Shown here: piece by piece, positions 33,163-40,687 of the stretch | Layout: each line of letters begins with the position of its first letter | Position numbering within the stretch: the first letter of the stretch is position 1 | IMG/VR virus record: IMGVR_UViG_3300020463_000023 | Coordinates: 1 to 58,852 of that record | DNA: 58,852 nt | Reading direction: 5' to 3' (one strand) | From: a virus | Notes under the pieces: generated by a model | Database searches by the model: none | What the model was told of the DNA's origin: nothing | The model's input: only the letters and a program-made list of their open reading frames with translations | Position numbers and translations under genes: made by a program

Positions 33163-34416
33163 ATGGATAGTAAAGATTACAAACCGGTCAACACGAACAA
33201 GGTTAAAGAGAATTCTTCTCCATTCAAAGGTCCATTGGGATGGTTGGACAACAGACTCCCTATATTCAGAATGTTCAAACATGAGTACTTGGACTTCCAG
33301 GTACCAAAGAATCTAAATTACTTTTGGAGTTTTGGGGCGATACTAACATTTACTTTGCTCGGTTTGATAGCCACAGGCCTGGTGTTAGGAATGCATTACA
33401 AACCTAGTGTCGCAGAAGCATTTGATAGTGTTGAGAAGATAATGAGAGATGTAAATGGTGGTTGGTTGTTGCGATACGCACACATGAATTTGGCATCATT
33501 CTTTTTTATTGCGGTCTATATCCATATGTTCCGCGGATTATACTTTGGTTCGTACAAAGAACCAAGGCAGTTGATGTGGATATTTGGAATCATTATATAT
33601 TTTTTAATGATGGCCACTGCTTTCCTTGGATATGTTTTACCATGGGGACAGATGAGTTATTGGGGAGCAACCGTAATCACAAGTCTATTCGGAGCCATAC
33701 CTCTAGTTGGAGACTCGATAGTTACATTATTGTGGGGCGATTACTCTGTCGGCGATGCCTTCCTTAATAGGGCATTTATACTGCATTGGCTGATTGCTTT
33801 CATTATAGTTTTGGTTGTTGTATTTCATGTCATTGCTTTGCACATGACTGGATCAAACAATCCCACAGGTGTTGAACCAAAGGACACTAGGGACACGGTA
33901 TCATTCCACCCGTACGTCACTATGAAAGACATGTACGCCTTCTTGGTTTTCCTATTGGTGTTCATGGCATTTTTGTTGTACATGCCAAACATACTGGGAC
34001 ATCCTGACAACTACATAGAAGCCAATCCAATGGTAACACCAGCACACATTGTACCAGAATGGTATTTCTTACCATGGTATGCAGTGCTTAGAGCGATTCC
34101 TGACAAACTGGGAGGTGTAATTGCTATGGTATCTGCCATAGGTGTAATGGCCTTGTTACCTTGGCTTGACACCAGCAAAATTAGATCTTCGATTTACAGG
34201 CCAATATGGAAACAGTTTACTTGGTTCGTGGTAGGCGATTTTTTCTTGTTGATGTACTGTGGAGCCATGCCAGCGGAAGGCCTATGGATTTTGTTGAGCA
34301 GAATAGGTACTGGTTATTGGTTCCTTTATTTCCTAGTGCTGGCCCCCGTCGTGGGATGGCTTGAAAAACCCCAATTGATACCAGACGCTATACACCTTGC
34401 AGATAAGAAAAAATAG
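33163..34416 (+). CDS. petB: cytochrome b of the bc1 complex
   Basis: A 417-aa membrane protein, the core of respiratory complex III. It transfers electrons from quinol across the membrane through two b haems. Four haem ligands are present as two His pairs, each 14 residues apart (about 107/121 and 208/222); the second spacing marks bc1-type, not b6-type. GYVLPWGQMSYWGATV and the Qo-site PEWY (about 298-301) are intact. It reads through to a third, C-terminal membrane pair, so both the N- and C-terminal parts are fused as in proteobacteria. No Rieske or cytochrome c1 gene is nearby. It lies between nrdB and PAAR, that is, inside phage genes. Confidence 0.93.
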   Translation: MDSKDYKPVNTNKVKENSSPFKGPLGWLDNRLPIFRMFKHEYLDFQVPKNLNYFWSFGAILTFTLLGLIATGLVLGMHYKPSVAEAFDSVEKIMRDVNGGWLLRYAHMNLASFFFIAVYIHMFRGLYFGSYKEPRQLMWIFGIIIYFLMMATAFLGYVLPWGQMSYWGATVITSLFGAIPLVGDSIVTLLWGDYSVGDAFLNRAFILHWLIAFIIVLVVVFHVIALHMTGSNNPTGVEPKDTRDTVSFHPYVTMKDMYAFLVFLLVFMAFLLYMPNILGHPDNYIEANPMVTPAHIVPEWYFLPWYAVLRAIPDKLGGVIAMVSAIGVMALLPWLDTSKIRSSIYRPIWKQFTWFVVGDFFLLMYCGAMPAEGLWILLSRIGTGYWFLYFLVLAPVVGWLEKPQLIPDAIHLADKKK

Positions 34417-34430
34417 CAATTTTTGGCATC

Positions 34431-34438
34431 CATAAATA
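34431..34438 (+). promoter_or_regulatory. late promoter CATAAATA
   Basis: CATAAATA is followed by CTTGT and ATG 34444, the 5-nt leaderless arrangement. Confidence 0.7.
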
Positions 34439-34443
34439 CTTGT

Positions 34444-34749
34444 ATGCCAGCAATATCAAGAGACATAAGAGATTTAGCCAAGACAGGACATGCCTGTACA
34501 AAGTTCATAGGTTGTAAAGCCACAGCAAGGTCGGTGTTCGCCAATGGTTCAAAAGTGTTAAGGCCCGGTGACCCATTGCTACCCCACACCATTCTTGTGT
34601 GTTGTCCACTGAGATGTGAAGGACATCCTGCCGTGATCAACGCAGGATCACGAACAGTTTTCGCAGAGGGCATTCCGGTGGCCAGATTGGGAGACTCCGC
34701 AGACTTTGGAGCATTGATACAAGGTTCGGATAACGTATTCGCAGGATAG
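34444..34749 (+). CDS. PAAR-domain spike-tip protein
   Basis: A 101-aa protein. MPAISRDIRDLAKTGHACTK starts a PAAR repeat: small beta-hairpins with Gly-rich turns (VLRPGDPLLPHTI, VINAGSRTVFAEGIPVARLGD) and His/Cys metal-site candidates (GHAC, PHTILVCC, CEGHP). Such proteins cap the membrane-piercing spike at the centre of a contractile-tail baseplate, supporting a myovirus. Late promoter 5 nt upstream. Confidence 0.85.
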   Translation: MPAISRDIRDLAKTGHACTKFIGCKATARSVFANGSKVLRPGDPLLPHTILVCCPLRCEGHPAVINAGSRTVFAEGIPVARLGDSADFGALIQGSDNVFAG

Positions 34750-34752
34750 CCC

Positions 34753-35994
34753 ATGACAGTAAACAAAGGATTAGCATCACTGGCGGACAATCAACCAAAC
34801 TTCTCCAACCAGGCATTGGAGAACGCAATCGGCACACTGAAAGTTGGGTGGGTAACAAAAAGTTTTGAATTGGACTCTGTGATAGCCAGTAATGGAGTTC
34901 TCACAACATCGCAGAAGAATGATTTGAAAGATGACATCAACAATGTCACACACCTGAACTTGGGAAGGACTTTGGGAGATCTGATTAGGCACACTGCAAC
35001 GATCATTGACGGCTCGATAATTCCAGGCAACCCTGACATATCATCTGGCCCTAACGGACAGGGCACTTTTATAGAAATCCTAGGATCTGTGCAGGGACTT
35101 CAGATAACAATCCCATCACTCTACGGCGTGCCAGCATCAGACAAATCGAGGTCAGTAAATGATCACCTTGGCATATTGAATAACATCTTCCTCGAGACCG
35201 AAGATAGTTCAGTCCCTGTGTTCACATCGCTGTTAGAATCTATAAATTTTATCGTTACAGCGGATTTGGCCACGGAGACGGCATTGGAGACGGCATACGA
35301 CAATCTCAAAGCATTTATTAACAGCGTGGAAGCGGACTCCACAGACTTCCAACAAACGCTCGACGGATTTGCCACAGCAGTGGCAACGGCACACACTAAT
35401 TTTAACAATGCACTGGCGGCAGAGCCTTTGCTAACACACAAGAACAATCTCATAGCACAGAGAGAAAAGATCAATGTCCAGTTGTCTTTAGAGAACAGCA
35501 ACATTACAGGACTAAGGACGTATCTTGAGTCATTGTCTAACAACCTAGCATTTACGTCCATGGCGTCTGACCCAACGTTGAGAAGACTGATGACCAAGGT
35601 TGCTCAGAACAAGCAATGGCAGACCTACTTTGAGAACTATGAGAACGAACAGGCCAACATGAATCCCCTTTACACGACAAGCACAGACTTAGACAAGAGT
35701 GCTCTGATTGATCAAATTTACGCCAACTCGGGACTACCCGATGTTTTGGAGTCAGTGGATCTTGTGGCTGTGGCGGAAAAGGCACAGAGAGATAACCGGA
35801 TCGACACAGCAGGGTTCGACAGTCTGACCGAATCACAGATCATAACCAAGGCCTGTGATCAGTTGGGTATAACAACTGCCAACCGAGACATCTTTGGTTT
35901 GAGTGAATCGTTACTGAACAGCATGAATCAACATGATAAAGATGAGATAGCAAGGCAATTGGACGCTAACGAATCAGCAAACACCATAAGTTAA
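34753..35994 (+). CDS. large virion structural protein, probably baseplate or fibre
   Basis: A 413-aa protein, Asn/Thr/Leu-rich with regular helices (TALETAYDNLKAFINSVEAD; FNNALAAEPLLTHKNNLIAQ) and no Cys-rich motif. It starts 3 nt after the PAAR gene, the usual place for baseplate components in T4-like marine phages. The exact identity is not recognisable from sequence alone. Confidence 0.55.
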   Translation: MTVNKGLASLADNQPNFSNQALENAIGTLKVGWVTKSFELDSVIASNGVLTTSQKNDLKDDINNVTHLNLGRTLGDLIRHTATIIDGSIIPGNPDISSGPNGQGTFIEILGSVQGLQITIPSLYGVPASDKSRSVNDHLGILNNIFLETEDSSVPVFTSLLESINFIVTADLATETALETAYDNLKAFINSVEADSTDFQQTLDGFATAVATAHTNFNNALAAEPLLTHKNNLIAQREKINVQLSLENSNITGLRTYLESLSNNLAFTSMASDPTLRRLMTKVAQNKQWQTYFENYENEQANMNPLYTTSTDLDKSALIDQIYANSGLPDVLESVDLVAVAEKAQRDNRIDTAGFDSLTESQIITKACDQLGITTANRDIFGLSESLLNSMNQHDKDEIARQLDANESANTIS

Positions 35995-36704
35995 TGTTTA
36001 AAGAAGTAATAGGCGACTGGCCCTTGTATGACAAATTCATACTGACTTCGTGTGATGAGTCCTATCTCAACAGATACTTTCCAAGATTCTATAAATCCTT
36101 TACACAAAAATGGCAACTACCCATACATGTACATGTAGTAGATCCATCTGCCCTTTCATTGCAAAGGCTACAAAAACTTCAAGTGTCTCACACATACTGT
36201 GAAACGAACGACAGCATACTGAAATGGCCATACTCATACGTGACCTACTGTCAAGCACAACGTTTCATAGTATTGGGACACAAAGTACAGGCCAAACAGC
36301 ACGTGATAGTAGCCGATGTAGATTCGTATGCATTGAAACAACCAAGTGAATCTCAGCGTCATCACCTCTTGAAAGACATGGCATTCACTACGTACAACGA
36401 CAGACTGATGGCCACGTTCTGTCATTTCCATCCAAGCAGAAGAAGTGAAGCACTGCGGGCCGCCGAACAAATGACTGAAAGCATCAAGCACACAGACATG
36501 ATAGGAGTTGATCAAAAAGTCATTAAGAAGTTTTTTGGTAATCTGCCTTACACGGAACTCAAAAATAGCCTATGGATCAGGCACAGAGATATCAAGACAG
36601 AGCAGGACAGGCTGGAGCATCTGGATTGCCTTGTGTATCATGAGAAAGGGACTAGAGGCAAGAACAGAACAGTGGAGACAACATGGACAGATATAGGGTT
36701 ATAG
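35994..36704 (+). CDS. GT-A-type glycosyltransferase-like protein
   Basis: A 236-aa protein. The N-terminus FILTSCDESYLNRYFPRFYKS and the later HVIVADVDSYAL (a DxD-like metal site) fit the nucleotide-sugar-binding GT-A fold of small glycosyltransferases. GVDQKVIKKFFGNL resembles the DQ helix of that class. The substrate is unknown. Its start overlaps the structural gene by TAATG, and the methyltransferase gene overlaps its end, so virion-linked glycosylation plus methylation is possible. Confidence 0.55.
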   Translation: MFKEVIGDWPLYDKFILTSCDESYLNRYFPRFYKSFTQKWQLPIHVHVVDPSALSLQRLQKLQVSHTYCETNDSILKWPYSYVTYCQAQRFIVLGHKVQAKQHVIVADVDSYALKQPSESQRHHLLKDMAFTTYNDRLMATFCHFHPSRRSEALRAAEQMTESIKHTDMIGVDQKVIKKFFGNLPYTELKNSLWIRHRDIKTEQDRLEHLDCLVYHEKGTRGKNRTVETTWTDIGL

Positions 36705-37252
36705 AAAAATTTGCAAGGCAAAACAACTGGACACAAGGCCTAGAACTGGGTGTATGGGTCGGGGTGACCACGTTCTGGTTAATGAAGAACACAAACGTGA
36801 ACATGACCTGTGTGGACGCCTGGGAGGTGCAGGACGACAACCCCGAGTACGACTGGCAGTACAACAAGAAGCCTGTGTTCAAAGGCGGGAAACTATTACG
36901 CCTAGAGGAATTCAAACACCAAGGACAGATATGGAATCATAATGCTAATGAACAGAGATTCCGTGCAGATGCTGAACAGTGGAGAGACAGGATCAAAATT
37001 ATCAAGGGAAGATCATTAAATGTACTAGATCAGATACCAGATGACAGCATGGACTTCATATTCCATGATTCTGATCATTCATATCCCTTTGTTAAGAACG
37101 AGATCCAGGCATTCCTGCCTAAACTTAAATCAGGAGGTTACTCCATGGGAGATGATCATAACTGGACACCTGTGGCACAGTCTGTAGACGAAGCATTCAA
37201 AGGAAAGTACAAGGTTACCGGCAAGGATGTTTGGTACGCTGTGAAGGATTAA
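36683..37252 (+). CDS. class I SAM-dependent methyltransferase
   Basis: A 189-aa protein. GLELGVWVGVTTFWLM is the SAM glycine loop, MTCVDAWE the acidic end of strand 2, and MDFIFHDSDHSYPFVKNEIQ with LKSGGYSMGDDH the late strands seen in Methyltransf_24-type enzymes acting on sugars. A Shine-Dalgarno GGAGA lies before ATG 36683. It overlaps the GT-A-like gene by 22 nt. Likely methylates what that enzyme makes, which is inference. Confidence 0.75.
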   Translation: MDRYRVIEKFARQNNWTQGLELGVWVGVTTFWLMKNTNVNMTCVDAWEVQDDNPEYDWQYNKKPVFKGGKLLRLEEFKHQGQIWNHNANEQRFRADAEQWRDRIKIIKGRSLNVLDQIPDDSMDFIFHDSDHSYPFVKNEIQAFLPKLKSGGYSMGDDHNWTPVAQSVDEAFKGKYKVTGKDVWYAVKD

Positions 37253-37458
37253 TCCTCTGTCTTTTTGCAACCTATCTCAATACTTTCATAGGGTTCATTA
37301 TACATTGAGAATATGTCAGTCATTCCATAGAAACGGAACTCAGCATCTCGTTCACATTCATTTAATGTCTGGTATGTGACATTATCGCTATCATCGAAGT
37401 TAGTGCATTGGACTTCGCCGTTGACGAGAATACACATCACCATGAAAAGTTTATACAT
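37249..37458 (-). CDS. small secreted four-cysteine protein, family copy 1
   Basis: A 69-aa protein beginning with a short hydrophobic signal-like helix (MYKLFMVMCILVNGEVQC), then a charged part with a TLNECERDAEFRF motif and a final IGCKKTED. Two relatives occur at 38582 and 53450 with the same T-x-x-E-C helix and late Cys. Probably periplasmic or membrane-tethered. It lies directly downstream of the tmRNA coding piece on the same strand. Confidence 0.6.
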   Translation of the reverse strand: MYKLFMVMCILVNGEVQCTNFDDSDNVTYQTLNECERDAEFRFYGMTDIFSMYNEPYESIEIGCKKTED

Positions 37459-37469
37459 AATAATAGTTA

Positions 37470-37667
37470 TGGCCCGTTCTGTTGCAAGGTGGGCCAAACC
37501 CCTGAAATTATTGGTTATTACGCCGCTAATCTCAATTCAGGCATACTGACTGTTAAATCAGCAAACCCTAATGCTTTTTTGTTTGCATTTAAAAACTGGA
37601 CGTAACCTCGTGCCTACTGGAAGTTCTCGTAAAAAGTTTCAACGTGAATCGATCCTAATTCCACCCC
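37470..37667 (-). ncRNA. ssrA: tmRNA coding piece (circularly permuted, two-piece ssrA)
   Basis: On the minus strand the mature 5' half starts GGGGTGG at 37667 and pairs with CCACTCC of the acceptor piece through seven pairs, including the tmRNA-specific G3-U70 wobble. The GGATCGATTCACGTTGAAAC that follows resembles the tmRNA D-loop region, then a resume GCA codon and tag frame appear at 37586-37518. A TGGCCC/GGGCCA hairpin (37470-37496) probably marks the 3' end. The 3' boundary is approximate. The gene frees stalled ribosomes and marks proteins for proteolysis. Confidence 0.85.
37518..37586 (-). other. tmRNA tag reading frame (22 codons, ends in LAA)
   Basis: Starting at resume codon GCA (37586-37584), the frame encodes ANKKALGF, then ADLTVSM, and ends PELRLAA before TAA (37520-37518). 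Ala first and a hydrophobic -LAA end are the standard marks of tmRNA tags, and -LAA is the classical ClpX recognition signal. The phage also encodes a ClpX (56321). The tag is longer than the usual 8-15 residues. Confidence 0.8.
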
Positions 37668-37686
37668 TCAAGTTTCATTGCTTAAA

Positions 37687-37751
37687 TGGTGGAGTGGCTG
37701 GGAATTGCACCCAGGTCTTCACCGTCTATTGATTTTTAGTCAACAAACTCA
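37687..37751 (-). ncRNA. ssrA: tmRNA acceptor piece (tRNA-like 3' half with CCA)
   Basis: On the minus strand, the T-arm CTGGG-TGCAATT-CCCAG (37714-37698) is followed by acceptor strand CCACTCC, discriminator A and encoded CCA (37689-37687). The piece lies upstream of the coding piece, with a 19-nt spacer (37668-37686). This reversed order defines circularly permuted ssrA, known from alphaproteobacteria and some picocyanobacteria. A TTGA/TCAA helix with a 7-nt loop lies 5' of the T-arm. The 5' end is inferred from the promoter. Confidence 0.85.
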
Positions 37752-37757
37752 ATTATA

Positions 37758-37786
37758 ATTATAGCCTAAGGTTGACGTCTTGTCAA
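37758..37786 (-). promoter_or_regulatory. consensus sigma70 promoter for tmRNA
   Basis: A perfect TTGACA (37786-37781), 17-bp spacer and TATAAT (37763-37758), with the start expected near 37751, right at the acceptor piece. The -35 lies within the palindrome GTTGAC-GTCTT-GTCAAC (37771-37787). Confidence 0.85.
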
Positions 37787-37800
37787 CTTTGTGCTAAATT
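37772..37800 (+). promoter_or_regulatory. divergent sigma70-type promoter TTGACG-17-TAAATT
   Basis: The other arm of the same palindrome supplies TTGACG (37772-37777), with TAAATT at 37795-37800 at 17-bp spacing. The expected start is at or next to ATG 37808, leaderless. The -35 elements of the two divergent promoters share one 17-bp palindrome. Confidence 0.55.
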
Positions 37801-37807
37801 AGTTTAT

Positions 37808-38011
37808 ATGCCAAAAAATAGAATATTCAAGATCACAGACGGAACAGAGACCAAAGAGGTCGAGGCCATGTCTTTTAAGAAAGCAGTCAAGTCATTTCAG
37901 GGCAGTTCTAAAGCCAAGATGATAACTATCGAATGGATGACCAAGGGCGGAGAGCTCTTTGTCAAAGACCAGAAATTACCACTTGGTAGAAAGAAAAAGA
38001 TAGGACGTTAG
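37808..38011 (+). CDS. hypothetical basic protein
   Basis: A 67-aa protein beginning MPKNRIFKITDGTETKEVEA. The ATG at 37808 fits the promoter; an in-frame ATG at 37772 lies inside the promoter and is rejected. Basic C-terminus (LPLGRKKKIGR). The repeated strands (FKITDGTET, ITIEWMTKGGEL) suggest a small beta-rich domain. Function unknown. Confidence 0.6.
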   Translation: MPKNRIFKITDGTETKEVEAMSFKKAVKSFQGSSKAKMITIEWMTKGGELFVKDQKLPLGRKKKIGR

Positions 38012-38018
38012 ACAAGAA

Positions 38019-38183
38019 GTGAGAGTGAGCCATAACCCATTAGTAAGATTGCTGGTAAAAGCCAGAATGGCCTATGCCGATCTGAGAGGACATCACGGCC
38101 ACAAGTGGGACTACGAGCCAGGCGAAAACTACATGGGCATGAAAAAAAGCAAGTACTGGCAGAAGAATCACAAAGTCAAATGA
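38019..38183 (+). CDS. 54-aa His/Tyr-rich small protein
   Basis: A GTG start at 38019 (or the GTG at 38025). RGHHGHKWDYEPGENYMGMK and SKYWQKNHKVK show coding character. The AAGAAGTGAG stretch gives a weak Shine-Dalgarno sequence. It overlaps the next small ORF as ATGA. No family recognised. Confidence 0.45.
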   Translation: MRVSHNPLVRLLVKARMAYADLRGHHGHKWDYEPGENYMGMKKSKYWQKNHKVK

Positions 38184-38254
38184 CCAAGACGATGTGGACT
38201 ATATTACTGGTTTACACATCAATTTTTGTATACGGTTGCATTGTTCTAATCTAA
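38180..38254 (+). CDS. 24-aa single-helix membrane peptide
   Basis: Begins MTKTMWTILLVYTSIF and ends YGCIVLI: one hydrophobic helix with a basic start. It is coupled to the upstream gene by ATGA. Short, but its placement and composition suggest a real membrane micropeptide. Confidence 0.4.
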   Translation: MTKTMWTILLVYTSIFVYGCIVLI

Positions 38255-38284
38255 ACACTAGCACTTTACTTTACACATCTTAAA

Positions 38285-38292
38285 CCTAAATA
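38285..38292 (+). promoter_or_regulatory. late-type promoter CCTAAATA
   Basis: CCTAAATA is followed by TTAGT and GTG 38298, the 5-nt leaderless arrangement. Confidence 0.55.
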
Positions 38293-38297
38293 TTAGT

Positions 38298-38573
38298 GTG
38301 AAGCGACCAAAAACGAAGACCGCTTATTGGTCAATGATCCGTAAGAAGGCCCCAAAAGTGCCTGACATCACTTGCCCTGCTATTGACCAAATACTCAATA
38401 GATTGGAGAAACAAGTTGATAGGACTCTCACACTGAGACAATTCAAAACAATAGAACGCAGGATGGAGAAATTGCGTACTGCCAACGAGAAACTGCGAGA
38501 GTCTGGCATATACTGGCACGATGCCTGCAAAGACACAGTGAGGGACCTCCTCGGCAAGAAGAAAATGAGATAA
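38298..38573 (+). CDS. hypothetical basic helical protein
   Basis: A 91-aa protein with a GTG start supported by the late-type promoter 5 nt upstream. Long helices (ILNRLEKQVDRTLTLRQFKT; ERRMEKLRTANEKLRES) suggest a coiled coil, and the tail is basic (LLGKKKMR). Function unknown. Confidence 0.6.
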   Translation: MKRPKTKTAYWSMIRKKAPKVPDITCPAIDQILNRLEKQVDRTLTLRQFKTIERRMEKLRTANEKLRESGIYWHDACKDTVRDLLGKKKMR

Positions 38574-38581
38574 TTAAGTGT

Positions 38582-38794
38582 ATGTGGAAAGTACTCATCG
38601 TAATATGCACCCTAGGGAATCCGTGTCTCATGTTCGATGAAGACCCTGTCAAATGGTACAAGACCGAAACAGAATGCATGAAGGCGGCCGAAATAAAAGC
38701 GAGTGAAATGACAAATACATTCATAACTTTTGGATATTATGTTGAGAGCGAAGCACATTCTTGCATGTATGTCGTACAAAAAAACGAAGCCTAG
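38582..38794 (+). CDS. small secreted four-cysteine protein, family copy 2
   Basis: A 70-aa protein, MWKVLIVICTLGNPCLMFDE then YKTETECMKAAEIKASEM and a late SCMYVVQ. The hydrophobic start, EDP motif, T-E-x-E-C-x-K-A-A helix and late Cys match copy 3 at 53450 most closely. It probably acts in the periplasm. The start follows a TAATTAAG stretch with no Shine-Dalgarno sequence. Confidence 0.6.
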   Translation: MWKVLIVICTLGNPCLMFDEDPVKWYKTETECMKAAEIKASEMTNTFITFGYYVESEAHSCMYVVQKNEA

Positions 38795-38795
38795 G

Positions 38796-38823
38796 TTGAC
38801 TGATCTCAGAAATATGCTATAAT
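38796..38823 (+). promoter_or_regulatory. sigma70 promoter TTGACT-16-TATAAT
   Basis: -35 TTGACT (38796-38801) and -10 TATAAT (38818-38823) stand before a leader of about 68 nt for the gene at 38898. Confidence 0.75.
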
Positions 38824-38836
38824 AATGATGTAATTT

Positions 38837-38867
38837 AGGGTTTATCCTATTGTAGGAATTCTGCCCT
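38837..38867 (+). promoter_or_regulatory. leader stem-loop
   Basis: Nested stems AGGG/CCCT (38837-38840 with 38864-38867) and TCCTA/TAGGA (38845-38849 with 38853-38857) in the 5' leader of the ParB-like gene. Role unknown. Confidence 0.4.
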
Positions 38868-38897
38868 CGATTGCACTCATTAACTATAGGAGATCAT

Positions 38898-39977
38898 ATG
38901 AGCAAAGTAAAAATGCTTCTGGACGTTGTAAACGAAGTCAAGAAAGAAGCACCAGAAGATGTTCCAAACTGGAACAGCAAATTGGCAGAAGCCAAAGTTA
39001 ATTTACAGAATCAAATAGCCAAAGGCAGATTGTTGCCTAGAGGTGTTGAAGACCATCCCTTAGAACACTTCGCATTCAATTATTCAGTACAGAGAGATGT
39101 AAGGGCAGGACACGTGATGAACATCATGAAGAAGTTTGACCCTAGGGTCTGTTGCCCTGTGTCTGCAGTCAAACGTTCAGACGGAGAGACACTGTACATA
39201 TTCGACGGACAACACAGAGCAGTTGCCCTAGCACTGCTAGGTTGGAAGAAGATTCCAGTAACAATAGTAGAGACAGATGAACCGGCCTTTGATGCCGAAG
39301 CATTTGAAATAGTCAATGACTCGGGCATACTGAGGGCAGGCACAGAAGAGATACACAGATGCCTACTACACAGATACAAGATGGGCGAAACTGAAACTGA
39401 GAGGGTGGCCACAGCACACGCAGTACAAAAGATTTTTGATGAGTGTGGCATAGACCTAGAGCCCAAAAGAGTTAGGAAGAGTCCAGGTAAGTGTGGACCA
39501 AACAAGCATTACTTCTCACATTTTGATTACGCATACAAAGGCATCAAGATGTCAGGTGAAGAAGGATTACGTGATGCACTCAAGGCAATCAAAGAAGTGT
39601 ATGGTGACGAAGAGGGTGGAGAGATCAATCAGGGTCTGTTTATTGGATTGATGAAGCAGTACCAGATGGGTGCAGAGGCAAAGAGGTTGAGCAGACTGCC
39701 TGAGGATTGGATGTTGAAGATACTGTCCACAACCAAGGAAGTTTGTCCAAGTGCCACATTGATACACACGGCAACAAAGAAACAGTGGCAACACGCAAAC
39801 GGTGTTGGCTGGGACGCTCCGGTGGCGATGGGCCACATGCTGAAAGAAGTTTATCAGATAGAGCAACCCGAAGGCTTTGAACCGAGCTACATGCCAAACG
39901 TAGCACTGAAACTGGACGAGGGCGATATAGCATCAGATTCAGAGGCACAGACGGCGTTCAACAAGTATGTCAAATAA
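38898..39977 (+). CDS. ParB/sulfiredoxin-fold protein (DGQHR motif)
   Basis: A 359-aa protein. DPRVCCPVSAVKRSDGETLYIF followed by DGQHRAVALALLGWKKIP is the ParB N-terminal nuclease-like fold; the DGQHR variant is common in phage and mobile-element proteins. CTP/ATP-binding or nicking activity is known for relatives, but not provable here. A central HR-rich helix region follows (EEIHRCLLHRYKMGETETER), then KRVRKSPGKCGPNKHYFSHFDY. A strong Shine-Dalgarno ATAGGAG and promoter precede it, so it is an early gene. Confidence 0.7.
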   Translation: MSKVKMLLDVVNEVKKEAPEDVPNWNSKLAEAKVNLQNQIAKGRLLPRGVEDHPLEHFAFNYSVQRDVRAGHVMNIMKKFDPRVCCPVSAVKRSDGETLYIFDGQHRAVALALLGWKKIPVTIVETDEPAFDAEAFEIVNDSGILRAGTEEIHRCLLHRYKMGETETERVATAHAVQKIFDECGIDLEPKRVRKSPGKCGPNKHYFSHFDYAYKGIKMSGEEGLRDALKAIKEVYGDEEGGEINQGLFIGLMKQYQMGAEAKRLSRLPEDWMLKILSTTKEVCPSATLIHTATKKQWQHANGVGWDAPVAMGHMLKEVYQIEQPEGFEPSYMPNVALKLDEGDIASDSEAQTAFNKYVK

Positions 39978-40182
39978 ACTCTGCTATTACATATGCAAGG
40001 TGACCAAAGCCGTGCCGGACTCGGTAAACTTCTTCGAAGATGAAGAGGAATATGGTTATGGTTTGCCTTGGAAAGATGTCCTTGCAGAAGTTGAAAAACA
40101 TTATCGTGATGGTGCAGATGCAGTGGAATTAGAAATGATAACGGAGGAACAGTTCAATGATAGACTACCAAAGCCTTGCTAA
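39967..40182 (+). CDS. hypothetical acidic small protein
   Basis: A 71-aa protein beginning MSNKLCYYICKVTKAVPDSV, with an acidic middle (FEDEEEYGYGLPWKDVL). It overlaps the ParB-like gene by 11 nt and the next gene by 26 nt. No family recognised. Confidence 0.5.
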   Translation: MSNKLCYYICKVTKAVPDSVNFFEDEEEYGYGLPWKDVLAEVEKHYRDGADAVELEMITEEQFNDRLPKPC

Positions 40183-40687
40183 CCTACCAGAGATTAACTT
40201 CAAGGGCAAAGGCAGACCTGAGCTCAAGGAACTTGCAGAGTACATAGATCACATGAAAGCGGATCTCTTCAATGAACGTTGGAGCCAAGCCACCAAGAAG
40301 CACATCAAAACTTCATTGGTTCTTTACATAAGATCCATGCAGAAGCAGTTGGCACCCATGGGATACCATTACAAAGCACACAACGTCATTGGCAAACAAC
40401 ATCTTGAACACGTGATACCACAGAATAAAATCATCACTGCCTATCTACACGACAAGATATCATCTGAACTAGTTCTTCAGATGCCTTTGTGCTTGATCGA
40501 TGACGCTGACAAACACATACTGGAAGGAGACTGGCAACAGGCAGGCAATTGGGAGTACCCATTCCGTAGATACAAGTTGGCAGGATACACCAAGGTGATC
40601 AAAGATGTCCGTGGCAATATAGTAAATCTGGATACCTACACCTTACATGATCACTTCCGGATGTTGGGCGTGGTTGACTTATCTTAA
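40157..40687 (+). CDS. hypothetical protein with HNH-like EHVIP segment
   Basis: A 176-aa protein. GKQHLEHVIPQNKIITAYL followed by LQMPLCLIDDADKHIL resembles the (D/E)H-V-I/V-P start of HNH endonucleases, but no complete HNH zinc site is visible, so this is tentative. It shares the early operon with the ParB-like gene. Confidence 0.45.
   Translation: MIDYQSLANLPEINFKGKGRPELKELAEYIDHMKADLFNERWSQATKKHIKTSLVLYIRSMQKQLAPMGYHYKAHNVIGKQHLEHVIPQNKIITAYLHDKISSELVLQMPLCLIDDADKHILEGDWQQAGNWEYPFRRYKLAGYTKVIKDVRGNIVNLDTYTLHDHFRMLGVVDLS

Noticed and set aside
37408-37605. Plus-strand ORF of 65 aa across the tmRNA coding piece
   Set aside because: It is antisense to the tmRNA tag frame; the RNA structure, promoter and tag explain the sequence better.
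37731-37745. Apparent tRNA anticodon arm with loop CTAAAAA
   Set aside because: There is no 5' acceptor strand or D-arm at tRNA distance; the helix belongs to the permuted tmRNA acceptor piece.
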